Source of the DNA: Muscardinus avellanarius
Taxonomy: Eukaryota > Chordata > Mammalia > Rodentia > Gliridae
Reading direction: 5' to 3'
DNA: 64,000 bases
Assembly (NCBI GenBank): GCA_963383645.1
Contig: OY726560.1
Location: 155,410,488-155,474,487, forward strand
Shown piece after piece: positions 57,301-63,705 of the stretch (positions within the stretch are counted from its first letter, which is position 1; each line of letters begins with the position of its first letter). Both the position numbers and the translations under genes were made by a program. Below the pieces are notes generated by a model. It had not been told where the DNA came from and did not search any database. It saw only the letters and a list, made by a program, of their open reading frames with translations.

Positions 57301-59125
57301 CTATTTAGTGAGGCCCTCTGCAACTCAGTGAGACCCTGTTTCAGAAAAAAGAATAAAAAATAGGGCTGGGGTATAGCTTGGAGGTAGAATGCCCTTGGGT
57401 TCCATTCCTGGTACCACACACACAAAAATAAATATTAATGTTATCTCTGTAAGTGCACATAGTTTAAAATGCAAAAGACAACTGTCCAAGGATCTCAAAG
57501 TCCCAGACCCATATCCAGGATGTGACTGTATAAGATACACTGCACCATTACCACAGACTGGTCTTCAATGTGGAGATATGGAATTTTGTACCAGTACAGC
57601 AACTGCTTACAATGATATCCATCAAAAATAAAATCTGCTTAAAGGCTAATATTAAGATCTAAGTCCTAGCCAGGTGTGGTGCCGCAAGGCCTGTAATCCT
57701 GGGTGGCTGAGACAAGAAGATCACAGGCTCAAGGACAGTCTCAGCAATGCAGCAACCTAGGGAGACCCTGTTTCAAAATAATAGGCCAGGGGTGGTGGCG
57801 CATGCTTGCAATCCCAGCATTTGGGAGGCTGAGACAGGAGGATCAGTTACTTAGTGAGGCCCTTTGCAACTCAGTGAAACCCTGTTTCAAAATAAAGAAT
57901 AAAAAATGAGCTGGGAAGCTGAGCGTGGTGGTGCACACTTGTAATCCCAGCCCTTCGGAAGCTGAGACAGGAGGATCGCACAGGTTCAAAACCAGCCTCG
58001 GCTACTTAGTGAGGCTCTCAGCAACTTAGTGAGACCCTGTTTCCAAATAAAATATAAAATGGGTATGGGAGTATAGCCCAGAGGCAGAAAGCCTCCAGTA
58101 CCACCAAAAAGAAAAAAAAAAGGGGGGGCTGGGAAGCCAGGTTTGGTGGGCCCCGCTTGTAATCCCAGCATTGGGGAGACTGAGACCAGTGGATCGCTGT
58201 TCTTGGATAGCCTCAACTACTTAGTGAGGCCCTCCACAACTTAGTGAGACCTTGTTTCAAAATAAAGAATAAAAAACAAGGCAGGGGGTGTAGCTCAGAG
58301 GTAGAATGCCCCTGGGTTCAATCCCCAGTAATGATGATGATGATGATAAAAAAAAAAAAATAGGGCTAGGAATGTAGCTCAATCTCCAACACCAACCACA
58401 CACACGTACACACACATTCCTAAACCAGTAGCTTTCCTATGTGGACCTCTCCCTGTAGTCTAAACCTCTTCTTAAATTTTCTCTTAATCATTTTAAGTAC
58501 AGTCACGCCTCTCATCTGCCTGGCTTTACTACTCCACTCTCCAGAATCCCTGCTCACTCTTACCCCTCCAAGTTCCCTCTCATCCTAACTTTCCCCCACA
58601 TTCATGCATCCATCTGTCAATTCATTACATAATTACTGAACATCAGCTTTAGGTCTGATCACTTCCTCACCCGAGATGCCCACCGTCTCCACCGCCCTCC
58701 CGGCTCCCACATCAGCTCGCGGGCCCCTGGACTTTCTGGCCCCGGCCCACCAACTCTATCCGCCAATCCGGCCTCTCTCCTAGTCCCCAACCTCACCCGG
58801 GTTCTAGACCCTAAACAGCCTCCCCAAAAGCTTCGGGACGGAGATGCACCCCACCAGCCTCGAGGCGGACCGGCGAGTGCTCCTCTTCAGACCCCCTACA
58901 GCCCCCAAGGACCCCTCGGGTCACGCCCCCAAGGCCGTCCCGAGCCCCGGAGCCCCAGCCTGCGACCCTCTGCAGGCCCAGGCCCCGCGGCGCCGCCACC
59001 TCCCCTGCTCCGCGCCACACTCACTGCTCTCGGGTCCCCAGAGCCGACGGGACGAAGCCAACCTCCGCGGGGCTGCCCCCCACGGACCGTGCGGCCGCAG
59101 TGGCAGCAGCGCCGCCTGCGCTCAT
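36551..59125 (-). CDS. EEF1AKMT2: EEF1A lysine methyltransferase 2 (six coding exons, joined)
   Basis: Spliced coding sequence on the minus strand: 59125-59025, 57103-57038, 55891-55777, 47178-47071, 43361-43145 and 36645-36551. The pieces total 702 nt, or 233 codons plus TGA, with every junction in frame. The family (METTL10/Efm4) is a cytosolic seven-beta-strand, SAM-dependent methyltransferase that methylates eEF1A at Lys-318. Motif I, VLDIGTGNG, is at residues 80-88. The acidic ribose-binding position of motif II is D106 in GIDYSPSAI. DKGTFDAI is at residues 149-156, CNWTKEEL at 189-196, and the conserved tail LPTPKFSFGGRSGNSVAALV at about 210-229. The Ala/Gly-rich N-terminus (residues 2-20) is low complexity, as I recall for orthologues. 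Introns are about 1.9, 1.1, 8.6, 3.7 and 6.5 kb and filled with SINEs, but no SINE touches a coding exon. The 3' ends of exons 1 and 2 have strong GTGAGT donors; exon 3 has a weak one. Identification is from recalled orthologue sequence and is very secure. Confidence 0.95.
36907..37144 (-). mobile_element. MEN-like SINE, form O, CT-rich tail
   Basis: A pyrimidine-rich tail (36907-36955), then TTGGGCATTGAACCCAGAGG and a diverged left half ending GCGTGCGCCCCCCGGC. Confidence 0.82.
37235..37405 (+). mobile_element. MIR relic (5' part)
   Basis: ACCAGGCACTGTTTTTCACA, then AACTCAGTTAATCCACATCA, then a diverged GGATGAGAAATTTGG segment, match the MIR 5' half. Confidence 0.6.
37428..37499 (+). mobile_element. 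ID-like half with (CA)n tail
   Basis: GCAGCTCAGCTGAGAGGTAG then GGATTCAACCCCCAGTAC, followed by a CA run; no B1 half. Confidence 0.72.
37625..38200 (+). mobile_element. Cluster of plus SINE pieces
   Basis: A degenerate B1 half (37625-37740), a second B1 half with linker (37746-37900), a nearly complete form B copy (37902-38092) with a CA tail (38093-38127), and an isolated ID-like half (38138-38195). Confidence 0.8.
38340..38534 (-). mobile_element. MEN-like SINE, form O
   Basis: Minus copy, CTACGGATTAAACCCAGCAA to CACCACCATACCTGGCTG. Confidence 0.86.
38666..38880 (+). mobile_element. MEN SINE, form A
   Basis: Complete plus copy with an 18-base duplication, AAATTATTTTAATCTAGA / AAATTATTTTAATCTATA. 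Confidence 0.94.
38958..39187 (-). mobile_element. MEN SINE, form A, internal duplication
   Basis: Minus copy flanked by TCAGGATTACTTTT on both sides. CGGTCTCAGCCTCCC is repeated in tandem at about 39113-39147. It lies about 80 bases from the plus copy at 38666-38880. Confidence 0.93.
39239..39540 (+). mobile_element. Two adjacent plus SINEs, form O
   Basis: A truncated B1 half with linker (39239-39342), then a fuller B1-dID copy (39343-39530) beginning CCAGGCGTGGTGGTATATGC. Confidence 0.82.
39605..39755. other. CpG-dense patch in EEF1AKMT2 intron 5
   Basis: About 19 CpGs in about 140 bases, in AT-rich intronic surroundings. It is not a SINE of the forms seen here and I recognise no gene. 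It may be an orphan CpG island or an insertion; function is unknown. Confidence 0.6.
39760..40780. other. Unique sequence in EEF1AKMT2 intron 5
   Basis: About 1 kb free of SINEs. No exon recognised; the intron's other unique pieces are shorter. Confidence 0.4.
40786..41004 (+). mobile_element. MEN SINE, form B
   Basis: Complete plus copy with an exact duplication AAGAATTAGGAAGTAA on both sides, so recent. Confidence 0.95.
41019..41262 (+). mobile_element. MEN-like SINE, form O
   Basis: Starts ACCAGGCACAGTGCTGCACG. The ID-like half is interrupted by GGGGGTGGAGGATGGGGAGC. Confidence 0.82.
41331..41612 (-). mobile_element. SINE right-half fragment plus full minus copy
   Basis: The fragment 41331-41384 is followed by a complete but diverged minus SINE (41408-41611). 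Confidence 0.8.
41630..41838 (+). mobile_element. MEN SINE, form B, short ID half
   Basis: GGCCGGGCGTGGCGGGCACG head. The ID-like half lacks the AGCCCAGAGGTAGAAAGCCC portion. (AAAT)n tail. Confidence 0.88.
41840..41959 (-). mobile_element. B1-like half, minus
   Basis: AGCAGGGTCTTGTTAAATTG to GTGCCACCACACCCATCC. It shares the AAAT tail of the preceding plus copy, forming an inverted pair. Confidence 0.78.
42058..42258 (+). mobile_element. MEN SINE, form C
   Basis: Short middle (CCGCTGGCTTAAGAGACC). Complete plus copy. Confidence 0.92.
42277..42722 (+). mobile_element. Form B copy, form C fragment and ID-like half in series
   Basis: Form B at 42277-42490. A headless form C piece at 42491-42650 ends in an (AAAT)n run. 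An ID-like half follows at 42645-42722. Confidence 0.82.
43145..43361 (-). CDS. EEF1AKMT2: EEF1AKMT2 coding exon 5
   Basis: 217 nt encoding residues 131-202 plus one base of Gly203: VEDFLNLSTKLSGFHLCIDK, GTFDAISLSPDGAVEKRKQY, then the GGFFLITSCNWTKEELLNEF strand-helix. Acceptor AATACAG, donor GACG|GTGAGT. Read-through past the donor would add a short unrelated tail (GEWRWCSDV...), a possible intron-retention end. Confidence 0.96.
43362..44085. other. Unique sequence in EEF1AKMT2 intron 4
   Basis: Lies directly upstream of exon 5 in transcript order and contains its acceptor region. I see no repeat or exon. Confidence 0.4.
44090..44317 (+). mobile_element. MEN SINE, form A, long A tail
   Basis: Complete plus copy ending in about 28 A, suggesting recent insertion. 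Confidence 0.92.
44402..44499. mobile_element. SINE head joined to an inverted SINE tail
   Basis: GTGGTGGTGCACGCTTGCAA head in plus (44402-44430), then a 24-T run and a minus right half (44431-44499), directly abutting the left arm of the inverted duplication. Confidence 0.78.
44500..44692 (+). repeat. Left arm of an inverted duplication
   Basis: This 193-base segment is nearly the reverse complement of 45332-45497. The main difference is a 26-base block (about 44558-44583) present here and absent from the right arm, bounded by short CAG repeats. Base substitutions are few. It lies in EEF1AKMT2 intron 4. Confidence 0.92.
44718..45062. repeat. Head-to-head SINE pair with no spacer
   Basis: A minus-oriented SINE (44718-44876) ends at its 5' head and the next base begins a plus-oriented SINE (44877-45062). 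The junction reads ...CACGCCTGGC|TGTAATCCCAGC. The two form an inner hairpin inside the inverted duplication arms. Confidence 0.85.
45332..45497 (-). repeat. Right arm of an inverted duplication
   Basis: Reverse-complement partner of 44500-44692. Upstream sequence (45160-45331) reads continuously into this arm and resembles an ancient interspersed repeat, so the right arm is more likely the original and the left arm the copy. Confidence 0.92.
45498..46174 (-). mobile_element. Nested minus SINEs with a form D inside an older copy
   Basis: An older form A copy is split: right half 45562-45645 and left half 45891-46022. Between them sits a form D copy (45709-45889) with a (TG)n tail (45678-45708). 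TTTATTCTTTATTTTG occurs at both edges as the duplication. A further old piece lies at 46035-46174, and a right-half fragment at 45498-45540. Confidence 0.86.
46556..46757 (+). mobile_element. MEN SINE, form A
   Basis: Complete plus copy from GAGCCAAGTGTTGTGGCGCA to CCCCAGTACCAAACAAAG. Confidence 0.9.
47071..47178 (-). CDS. EEF1AKMT2: EEF1AKMT2 coding exon 4
   Basis: 108 nt, exactly 36 codons, encoding residues 95-130 (AKFGFSNITGIDYSPSAIQL and onward). It contains the motif II acidic residue D106. The acceptor has a pyrimidine-rich tract ending TCTGTCTCTAG; the donor is AAG|GTAACT. The phase-0 boundaries make this exon skippable without a frameshift, though skipping would remove part of the SAM-binding fold. 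Confidence 0.95.
47180..47650. other. AT-rich unique sequence upstream of exon 4
   Basis: SINE-free AT-rich intron 3 sequence containing the exon 4 acceptor and presumably its branch point. Nothing else recognised. Confidence 0.4.
47655..47762 (+). mobile_element. Possible MIR fragment
   Basis: AAGCCCGTGAGTCAGGCTGG followed by CAGGCATTACTGTCC resembles the MIR centre; strongly diverged. Confidence 0.35.
47905..48350 (+). mobile_element. Form D inside an older SINE, plus (GAAA)n
   Basis: The older form A copy (47905-48041) stops in its A-rich linker at AAAGAATA. Form D (48042-48222) follows with a (GAAA)n tail (48226-48301). The older copy resumes AATAAAAAATAGGTCTGGGG at about 48300. Confidence 0.87.
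48357..48612 (+). mobile_element. Old SINE with a truncated form D insertion
   Basis: A 5'-truncated form D (48466-48565, ending AACTTCTAGGAACCCC) is inserted into a diverged SINE. AATATCCCTGGGTTCAA occurs on both sides as the duplication. Confidence 0.88.
48626..48840 (+). mobile_element. MEN-like SINE, form O
   Basis: Starts AACCAGGCACGGTGGTTCAG and ends CCCTAGAACCACAAAAAAC. Confidence 0.86.
48932..49152 (+). mobile_element. MEN SINE, form B
   Basis: Complete plus copy. Duplication TAAATTCAAGGA on both sides. Confidence 0.92.
49210..49408 (-). mobile_element. MEN SINE, form D
   Basis: Minus copy with ACTGGGATTCCTGGAAACCC. Duplication TCCCTGATT / TCCCTAATT. Confidence 0.9.
49458..49662 (-). 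mobile_element. MEN-like SINE, form O
   Basis: Minus copy, GGTACCGTAGATTGAGCATG to CACCTCAGCACCTGGCA. Confidence 0.85.
49666..50127 (-). mobile_element. Form B inserted in a form A SINE
   Basis: The outer minus copy has its right half at 49666-49741 and the rest at 49978-50127. The inner minus form B copy occupies about 49755-49976. CCAGCCCTATTTCTT at 49726 and 49978 is the duplication. Confidence 0.88.
50897..51114 (+). mobile_element. MEN SINE, form A, in L1
   Basis: Complete plus copy inserted in the L1 fragment between GGAGCTCCAT and AGCACCATAA. Confidence 0.9.
51206..51419 (+). mobile_element. MEN SINE, form A, in L1
   Basis: Complete plus copy with AAAAATCTT on both sides. L1 sequence resumes directly. 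Confidence 0.92.
51485..51695 (+). mobile_element. MEN-like SINE, form O
   Basis: Starts AAGCCCAGCACAGTGGCACA. Approximate duplication CATCAGGAAGCC / CATCAGGAGCC. Confidence 0.86.
51696..52003 (+). mobile_element. B1 head fragment followed by a form A SINE
   Basis: Truncated head 51696-51777, then a complete form A copy (51782-51990) starting GCTGGGCCTGGTGGCGCACA. Confidence 0.85.
52149..52360 (-). mobile_element. MEN SINE, form B
   Basis: Complete minus copy ending CGCCATCACGCCCGGCT. Confidence 0.92.
52378..52565 (+). mobile_element. MER20 DNA transposon relic, diverged
   Basis: Starts GGTCAGCAAACTTTTTCTAT and has GCAGCCATACAGTCTGTTAC and TGCGGTTGCAGCCGTACACT in MER20 order. The right terminal repeat is not clear. 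Confidence 0.7.
52634..52850 (+). mobile_element. MEN SINE, form A
   Basis: Complete plus copy, CpG-rich head (GGACGGCGCGGCGCACGCCT). The CpG content suggests a fairly young insertion. Confidence 0.9.
53143..53325 (-). mobile_element. MEN SINE, form C
   Basis: Minus copy with GGGTCTCTTAAGCCAGCAAG. A few bases of the right half (after GGAACCC) are deleted. Confidence 0.88.
53333..53551 (-). mobile_element. MEN SINE, form B
   Basis: Complete minus copy with a T run, CTCACTAGGTTGCTGAGAGC and CCACCACACCTGGCT. Confidence 0.92.
53575..53795 (+). mobile_element. MEN SINE, form A
   Basis: Complete plus copy about 25 bases from the preceding minus copy, forming a close inverted pair. Confidence 0.92.
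54035..54330 (-). mobile_element. MEN SINE, form A, plus a left-half fragment
   Basis: Full minus copy (54035-54247), followed by TGAAACGGTCTCACTAAATT and part of another minus left half (54262-54325). Confidence 0.84.
54630..55365 (+). mobile_element. Old LTR-like repeat split by a SINE
   Basis: 54630-54950 begins GGTTCTCCAAAGAAATCAG and continues GAAATGGCTCATACCATCAT. 55190-55365 resumes with a region resembling CCCACTGGACAGTGCCCACC. This resembles ERVL-type LTRs (MLT2-like) as I remember them. The SINE between is flanked by CCAGTTCA on both sides. Confidence 0.45.
54952..55187 (-). mobile_element. MEN SINE, form B
   Basis: Complete minus copy splitting the LTR-like repeat, with CCAGTTCA on both sides. 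Confidence 0.92.
55777..55891 (-). CDS. EEF1AKMT2: EEF1AKMT2 coding exon 3 (SAM motif I)
   Basis: 115 nt encoding residues 56-94, including FGEESMNRLIRWMQ and the glycine-rich SAM-binding loop VLDIGTGNGVF. The acceptor TTTCTAACAG is good. The donor reads CTT|GTTGGT, which is weak: no G at -1, and T rather than A/G at +3. It is nevertheless the only nearby GT that keeps frame with exon 4. Confidence 0.93.
56265..56485 (+). mobile_element. MEN SINE, form B
   Basis: Complete plus copy, AGCCGGGCGTGGTGGCACAT to CTCAGTACCACCCAATAAAA. Confidence 0.92.
56488..56893 (+). mobile_element. Form D inside an older SINE
   Basis: The older copy (56488-56628) stops in its A-rich linker and resumes at about 56850 (AATAGAGCTGGGGAGTTTAT). 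Form D occupies 56629-56825, with an (AAAT)n tail. Confidence 0.87.
57038..57103 (-). CDS. EEF1AKMT2: EEF1AKMT2 coding exon 2
   Basis: 66 nt encoding the WDAVYERELQAFQEYGDTGE segment (residues 34-56). The acceptor reads ...TATGTAG and the donor is GTGAGT. It completes His34 from exon 1 and gives TG for Trp56, finished in exon 3. Confidence 0.95.
57217..57432 (+). mobile_element. MEN SINE, form A
   Basis: Complete plus copy, GAGCCAGGCATCATGGTGCA to TGGTACCACACACAC. Confidence 0.9.
57666..58420 (+). mobile_element. Tandem run of plus SINEs
   Basis: In order: B1 half with linker (57666-57783); form A lacking the ID half (57784-57910); form B (57912-58105); form A (58134-58330) with an (ATG)n tail; a degenerate ID-like half (58362-58400). 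All have the same orientation. Confidence 0.82.
59025..59125 (-). CDS. EEF1AKMT2: EEF1AKMT2 coding exon 1
   Basis: Begins at ATG (59125-59123) with G at -3 and encodes residues 1-33 plus two bases of His34 (MSAGGAAATAAARSVGGSPA onward, ending ...VPSALGTREH). The ATG was chosen because it opens the SAGG... N-terminus I recall for orthologues and the frame continues into exon 2. Donor GTGAGT lies at 59024-59019. The exon sits inside a CpG island. Confidence 0.93.
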
Positions 59126-59160
59126 CCCGCTCCGCGCCAGGTCGCCGTGTGGGCCGCCAT
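59122..59160 (-). promoter_or_regulatory. EEF1AKMT2: Upstream ORF overlapping the EEF1AKMT2 start
   Basis: An upstream ATG at 59160 opens a 12-codon ORF whose TGA overlaps the main start as ATGA (59125-59122). The upstream ATG has a poor -3 base (T) but G at +4; the main ATG has G at -3. If transcription starts upstream of 59160, the layout would favour leaky scanning or termination-reinitiation. Confidence 0.5.
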
Positions 59161-59349
59161 AGAGACGCGGCGGGGCAGAGTGGACGCGCGGGCCTGGCGC
59201 CTCTAGGCGGCGGGAGGACCTCCTCTCTACTGCTCCGGGCGGCTCGCGGAAGGGCTGGTGGGCGCGGCGGGAGCCAGGCTCCTGGACTGTCCGGGTTCCC
59301 AGCCCTGGCGTGGGCGGCAGAGCCTCCTCCCACCCCGCGCTCTCCAGCC

Positions 59350-61055
59350 AGCGTCCGAAGCATCCGCTTGGTCAACTTTATTTGGGAACTGCTGTTTGTA
59401 AAGGAGCTCTCAGAGTATTGTACTTTTGCATTATTTTGCAGTATTGCATTTGCATTTTGGAAAATGCGATACTTTGGATAAGAAAGCCACTGACTTACCT
59501 AAAGCCGGCACCTCTCAACCCAGATGCACAAGTCACCTCTTGGCTCCACATCGTGGACACACCTGGGAAGTGCAGTCCATCACGTTATTGGCTCCCCGGA
59601 AGGCTAATTTCATTTGTGACTGGGATTCTGGCTTGGAAAAACATTCTGGCCTCTTCTGGCCCGAGTCACCCGTGGAAGTTAATGCCCAGGGAAGCAACCC
59701 AACGCCCTACGACTCCCGCAAGTGCCCCAGCCTCAGGGGCTCGGTGTGCCGTGGTAGGAAAAGCCCCACAGCGGGAGTCCCGCCTGCTAGGTCTCAGCTC
59801 CGCCCTGAGCCAGGCACCTGGCCTTGTCCAAATCTCAGGCCTGCTTCAGTGGGCGAGCTGCACCACTCTCCAGATACGGCGACTTGTTCTACGGACTCGC
59901 TGGACCCGGGAACCTGAGGTTAAGTCGGCCTCTTGGTCTGGCATAGCTGTGCAGTAGAAGGCAAGAAAAAGCGTCTAGAGTACTTTCTGTAGTAGGAAAG
60001 AAATTCTTGTGGTCCAGTAGCCTAAACGAGGATCTCAGAGGGCCCTGGCAAGGCTGCCTACCAACCAAAGCGGATTATTTCCAAGGCCACATTTTTGTTA
60101 CCTGGGCAGGCAGACAGACTGAGGACAATTACAAGTCCCTTGTGGGAAACAGCACCAACAGGTGCCCTTCTAGCACACAGAGACCCTGACCGATTTGGAC
60201 CTTTACGGGTGCTGTTCCAAGGACTCCAAACAAGCAGTGGTGATAGAATAAAAAGGCAGATGAGAATCCATGTCTGTAGTGATTAAAGAACTCAAGAACG
60301 AGCGTAAGTAACCTTATTACAGAGCAATAAAACCACCGAATACCACAGCCAATTAGTGCTGCCCTGGGCAAAAGCTTGGTTTTGATCTTTCCTCCACTCT
60401 AGACGCTAGAGAAAGCAAGCTTGAGTGTGCTGAGTGGGTCTTGAGAAGTCTTAGGTTCTAATTAAGAAGTGCCCGTGAAAGATAAGTCCATCTTCAACCT
60501 GGCGTCTCGCCAATACTTCAGATGTTTTTGCTGTGTGAAAGCTGTAAACAGTGTTGGTATGGAGCTCTGGAAAAACCCACGGTTTATACAGAGTTCCTTC
60601 CCTGGCTCCAGGCAGGATTACTCTGGCTGTTTAGTCCTGAATGCTGTGTGAGGCACCACCTCTGATCACCCAGGGCAACAGGATTCTCGGTAGGGGGAGG
60701 AGAGGCTCAGTACAAACTGCCCATCACCAGGGAGAAGCAGGAGTGTGCCTGGAGGAAGCAGTCCTGCCGCCTGGATCCGGTACCCAGGAGGAGACTCAGC
60801 ACTCAGGATTGCCCATTTGTTTCTCTGTTTACTGGTCCCGGCAGAATGGCACCGCTCGCACCCACGCCTCCTCTGAAGCTGCCCTTCAGGAGTTGCGGGA
60901 CACATCCCAGTTGACAGACTCCCAGTCCAGGCGGGCTTGCCCTCCCTCAGCTGTGCACTTCCTGTCTTCCTACCGCCTCCTGCCCTGAAGTGAGCTGAAC
61001 AGGGCGCTGGGCGCAGGCTCTGGAGCTGCACGCCCAGGCTTTTGGAGTTTGTTTT
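59350..61055. other. Upstream flank of EEF1AKMT2, unique sequence
   Basis: No SINE for 1.7 kb. ORFs of up to 215 codons at 59.1-59.96 kb begin in the CpG island and match nothing I know. The next gene to the right is not reached. Confidence 0.45.
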
Positions 61056-61061
61056 GTTTTG

Positions 61062-61264
61062 TTTTCAGGTACTGATAATTGAACCTAGGAACTGAACCTC
61101 TGAGCTACCTCCCCAGCCTTTACTATTTATTTATTTACTTACTTATTGGTACTGGGAATTAAACCCAGGGGCATTCTACCTCTAAGCTATACCCCCAGCC
61201 CTTTCTACTTTTTATTTTGGCTTTGATTTTGGTTTGGGTGTGTGTGTGCGCGCACGTGTGTGTC

Positions 61265-61301
<37 letters not shown>

Positions 61302-61508
61302 TGAACCCAGGAGAATTCTACCTCCAAGCTACACCCCCAGCCCTATTTTATTTTTATTTTGCAACAGAAAATTAATTAAAGACTATTTGCTGAAGCTGTC
61401 CTCGAACCTGCAATTCTCATGTCTTAACCTCCCAAGTACTAGGATTATAGGCTTGGGCCATCATGCCTGGCAATTTAGTGAGACCCTGTTTCAAAATAAA
61501 GAATAAAA
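61062..61508 (-). mobile_element. Cluster of minus SINE pieces with (GA)n
   Basis: Right-half fragments at 61062-61110 and 61143-61225, a TG/GA microsatellite (about 61238-61299), then a fuller minus copy (61300-61476). A short plus fragment, GTGAGACCCTGTTTCAAAAT, follows at about 61487. Confidence 0.8.
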
Positions 61509-61717
61509 AGCCGGGTGTGGTGGCGCATGCTTGTAATCCCGGCGCTGGGAAGGCTGAGACAGGGGGATCACACAGGTTCGAAACCAGCCTCAACTACTTA
61601 GTGAGGCTCTCAGCAACTTAGTGAGACCCTGTTTCCAAATAAAAAATTAAAAAAAAATAGGTCTGGGAGCATAGCCCAGAGGTAGAAAGCCTCTGGGTTC
61701 CACCCCCAGTGCCACAA

Positions 61718-61760
<43 letters not shown>

Positions 61761-62095
61761 TAAAGAATAAAAAATAGGGCTGGGGTATAGCTCAGAGGTA
61801 GAATGCCCCTGGGTTCCATCCCCAATACTGCAAAAATAAATAAATAATAATAATAATAATAATAAAGTAAAATAAAAAATAAAAATTAGGCTAAGGGTGT
61901 AGCTCAGAGGTACAATGTCCCTAGGTAAAAAGGACCTTAGTGAGGTCCTTTGCAATTCAGTGAGACCCTGTTTCAAAATATAGAATTAAAAAAACTAGGG
62001 CTGGGAGTGTAGCTCAGAGGTAAATGCCCCCGGGTTCCATCCCCAGTACCGTAAATAATAATAATAGTTATAATAATAATAATTATTATTATTAT
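61509..62095 (+). mobile_element. SINE cluster with repeated ID-like halves and (AAT)n
   Basis: A form B copy (61509-61720) is followed by (AAT)n (about 61719-61758) and three ID-like halves (about 61770-61830, 61887-61925 and 61995-62050), separated by AT-rich linkers and ending in an ATAATAATA run. Confidence 0.82.
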
Positions 62096-62102
62096 CACCA
62101 TA

Positions 62103-62212
62103 CTCAAAAGCCAGGCCACAGAGAAGTTGCCCTGGGCCACGCGGTGAGTGCAGGAGCTGAGGCTGGACCCAGCAATCCTCTCTAAAGCCTTAAGCGTAGC
62201 CACTATGTACAC
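62103..62212 (+). mobile_element. MIR relic
   Basis: ACAGAGAAGTTGCCCTGGGC, then AGGAGCTGAGGCTGGACCCA and CTCTAAAGCC, are in MIR order. Confidence 0.55.
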
Positions 62213-62394
62213 GGGTGTCCCGGCCAATTGATACTGATGTTGAAGGTTTTCATGAGGAAGGCAGCTAAGAGACAATACTAGGAGACAATACTAGGTCTTA
62301 AAAATTCTTCGTCTCTCCCTCTCCAAAGCCCAGAATCTCACTGTCTCACTGTGGCTACTCATCTCCTCTTCTAATTTATTCTTCTATTCTCATA

Positions 62395-62398
<4 letters not shown>

Positions 62399-62443
<45 letters not shown>
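62399..62443 (+). repeat. (CT)n microsatellite
   Basis: About 22 CT units just 5' of a minus right-half fragment (62444-62515). Confidence 0.96.
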
Positions 62444-62446
<3 letters not shown>

Positions 62447-62518
62447 GGTGTGATGGTAGTAAGGATTGAACACCCGAGGGCATTTTACCTCTGAGCTACA
62501 CCCAGCCCTATTTTGTTT
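62444..62518 (-). mobile_element. SINE right-half fragment
   Basis: AAGGATTGAACACCCGAGGG, then GAGCTACACCCAGCCCTATT; truncated beyond. Confidence 0.72.
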
Positions 62519-62726
62519 TATTTTTATTATGTCACCAGCAGATCACACAGAAGAGGAATTTACTCGGGCCCAAATGAGCGCCGGTTGTCTTTGGAGAGTC
62601 TAGAAGGACACCTGATGATAGAGAGCAGGCGAGGACCAGGGACACCGTCACCCAGCGCACCCGCTCACTCCTCCTGCCCACCCTCACAAGAGTGCCCTGT
62701 GAAGGGAAAGCCCTGCGCTCCCAACC

Positions 62727-62770
62727 CGTCTCTGTCTGTCTGTCTGTCTGTCTCTCCCTCCCTCCCTCTT
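62727..62770 (+). repeat. (CTGT)n/(CCCT)n repeat
   Basis: About five CTGT units followed by CCCT units. Confidence 0.85.
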
Positions 62771-62807
62771 CAAGTGGCCCACATTCTTCTTTGAATGTGT
62801 CTTTCTT

Positions 62808-63043
62808 TGTTGTTGTTGTTGTTGTTGTTGTTTTTGTTTTTTGTTTTTTGCGGGTCTGGGGGTGGAACCCAGGGGCATTCGACCTCCGAGCTATAGCCCC
62901 TGCCCTATTTTTTTATTCTTTATTTTGAAACAGGGTCTCACTAAGTTACAGAGGGCCTCACTAAATAGCTGAGGCTGACCGCAATCCTCTGGTCTCAGCC
63001 TCCCGAATGCTGGGATTACAAGCGTGCGCCACCACACCCGACT
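62808..63043 (-). mobile_element. MEN SINE, form A, (GTT)n tail
   Basis: The (GTT)n tail (62808-62832) precedes a complete minus copy ending CCACCACACCCGACT. Duplication TTGAATGTGTCTTT on both sides. Confidence 0.93.
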
Positions 63044-63142
63044 TGAATGTGTCTTTTCTACTTTCCTAAATAAACTTCTGTCCATGTCTCTGGAAAAAAA
63101 AAAAAAAAAAGCGAGAGAGAGAAAGAAAGTAAGTAAGTCTTG

Positions 63143-63200
63143 GGCTGGGTGTGTTGGCGCGTGCCTGTATTCCTGGTACATGGGAGGCTGAGACAGGCCC
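63143..63200 (+). mobile_element. B1 head fragment
   Basis: GGGCTGGGTGTGTTGGCGCG to GGGAGGCTGAGACAGG only. Confidence 0.7.
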
Positions 63201-63405
63201 TTCATTTATCTCCTTTGGCCTGGCCCTGGATACTGGTGGCCCAGGAGAGGAGTGACACTGGGAGATGCGCACTCTTCCCCTGAAGACAACTCAGGAGAGG
63301 GCTAAGGACGGAGAGTGGGTGGATCGCCCACCTCCCCAGCTGCCATGCCCATAAATCCTTCAGTCCTGCAGGAGTGAGCCGGGCTGTCCCATCAAAGCAG
63401 TTATA

Positions 63406-63622
63406 AGCCGGGCATGCTGGCACATGCCTGGAATCCCAGTACTTGGGAGGCCGAGACAGGAGGATCACAGGTTTGCTGCTAGCCTCAGCTACCTAGTGAG
63501 GCCCTTGTAATTCAGTGAGACCCTGTTTCAAAATAAAAAATTAAAAATAGGGCTGGGGTGTAGCTCGGAGGTGGAATGCACCTGGATTCCATCTCTGGTA
63601 CTGCAAAAAAAAAAAAAAAAAG
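63406..63622 (+). mobile_element. MEN SINE, form A
   Basis: Complete plus copy from AGCCGGGCATGCTGGCACAT to an A run. Confidence 0.9.
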
Positions 63623-63705
63623 GGTGGGGGCTCTAACTCAGTGGGAGAGTCTTTGCCTCACCTGTGGAAGGCCCTGGGCTCAATCACAGGTACAGCAGGA
63701 AAAAC
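63623..63705 (+). mobile_element. ID-type SINE monomer with intact middle
   Basis: GGGCTCTAACTCAGTGGGAG, CTTTGCCTCACCTGTGGAAG and GCCCTGGGCTCAATCACAGG, attached to the A tail of the preceding MEN copy. It retains the middle segment. Confidence 0.72.

Larger units (their letters stand above)
58800..59350 (-). promoter_or_regulatory. EEF1AKMT2: CpG-island promoter of EEF1AKMT2
   Basis: GC-rich, CpG-dense block spanning coding exon 1, the start of intron 1 and about 200 nt upstream, flanked by AT-richer sequence. No TATA box is seen near the expected start, typical of a housekeeping promoter. Divergent transcription to the right is possible, but I see no recognisable gene there within the window. 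Confidence 0.7.

Noticed and set aside
59515..59580. Possible MER5 fragment upstream of EEF1AKMT2
   Set aside because: Only a loose resemblance (CACCTCTCAACCCAGATGCA); no terminal repeat or second half found.
59089..59957. Plus-strand ORFs of 130-215 codons at the EEF1AKMT2 promoter
   Set aside because: They begin in the CpG island, antisense to EEF1AKMT2 exon 1, and encode nothing recognisable. A divergent noncoding transcript is possible but not shown.
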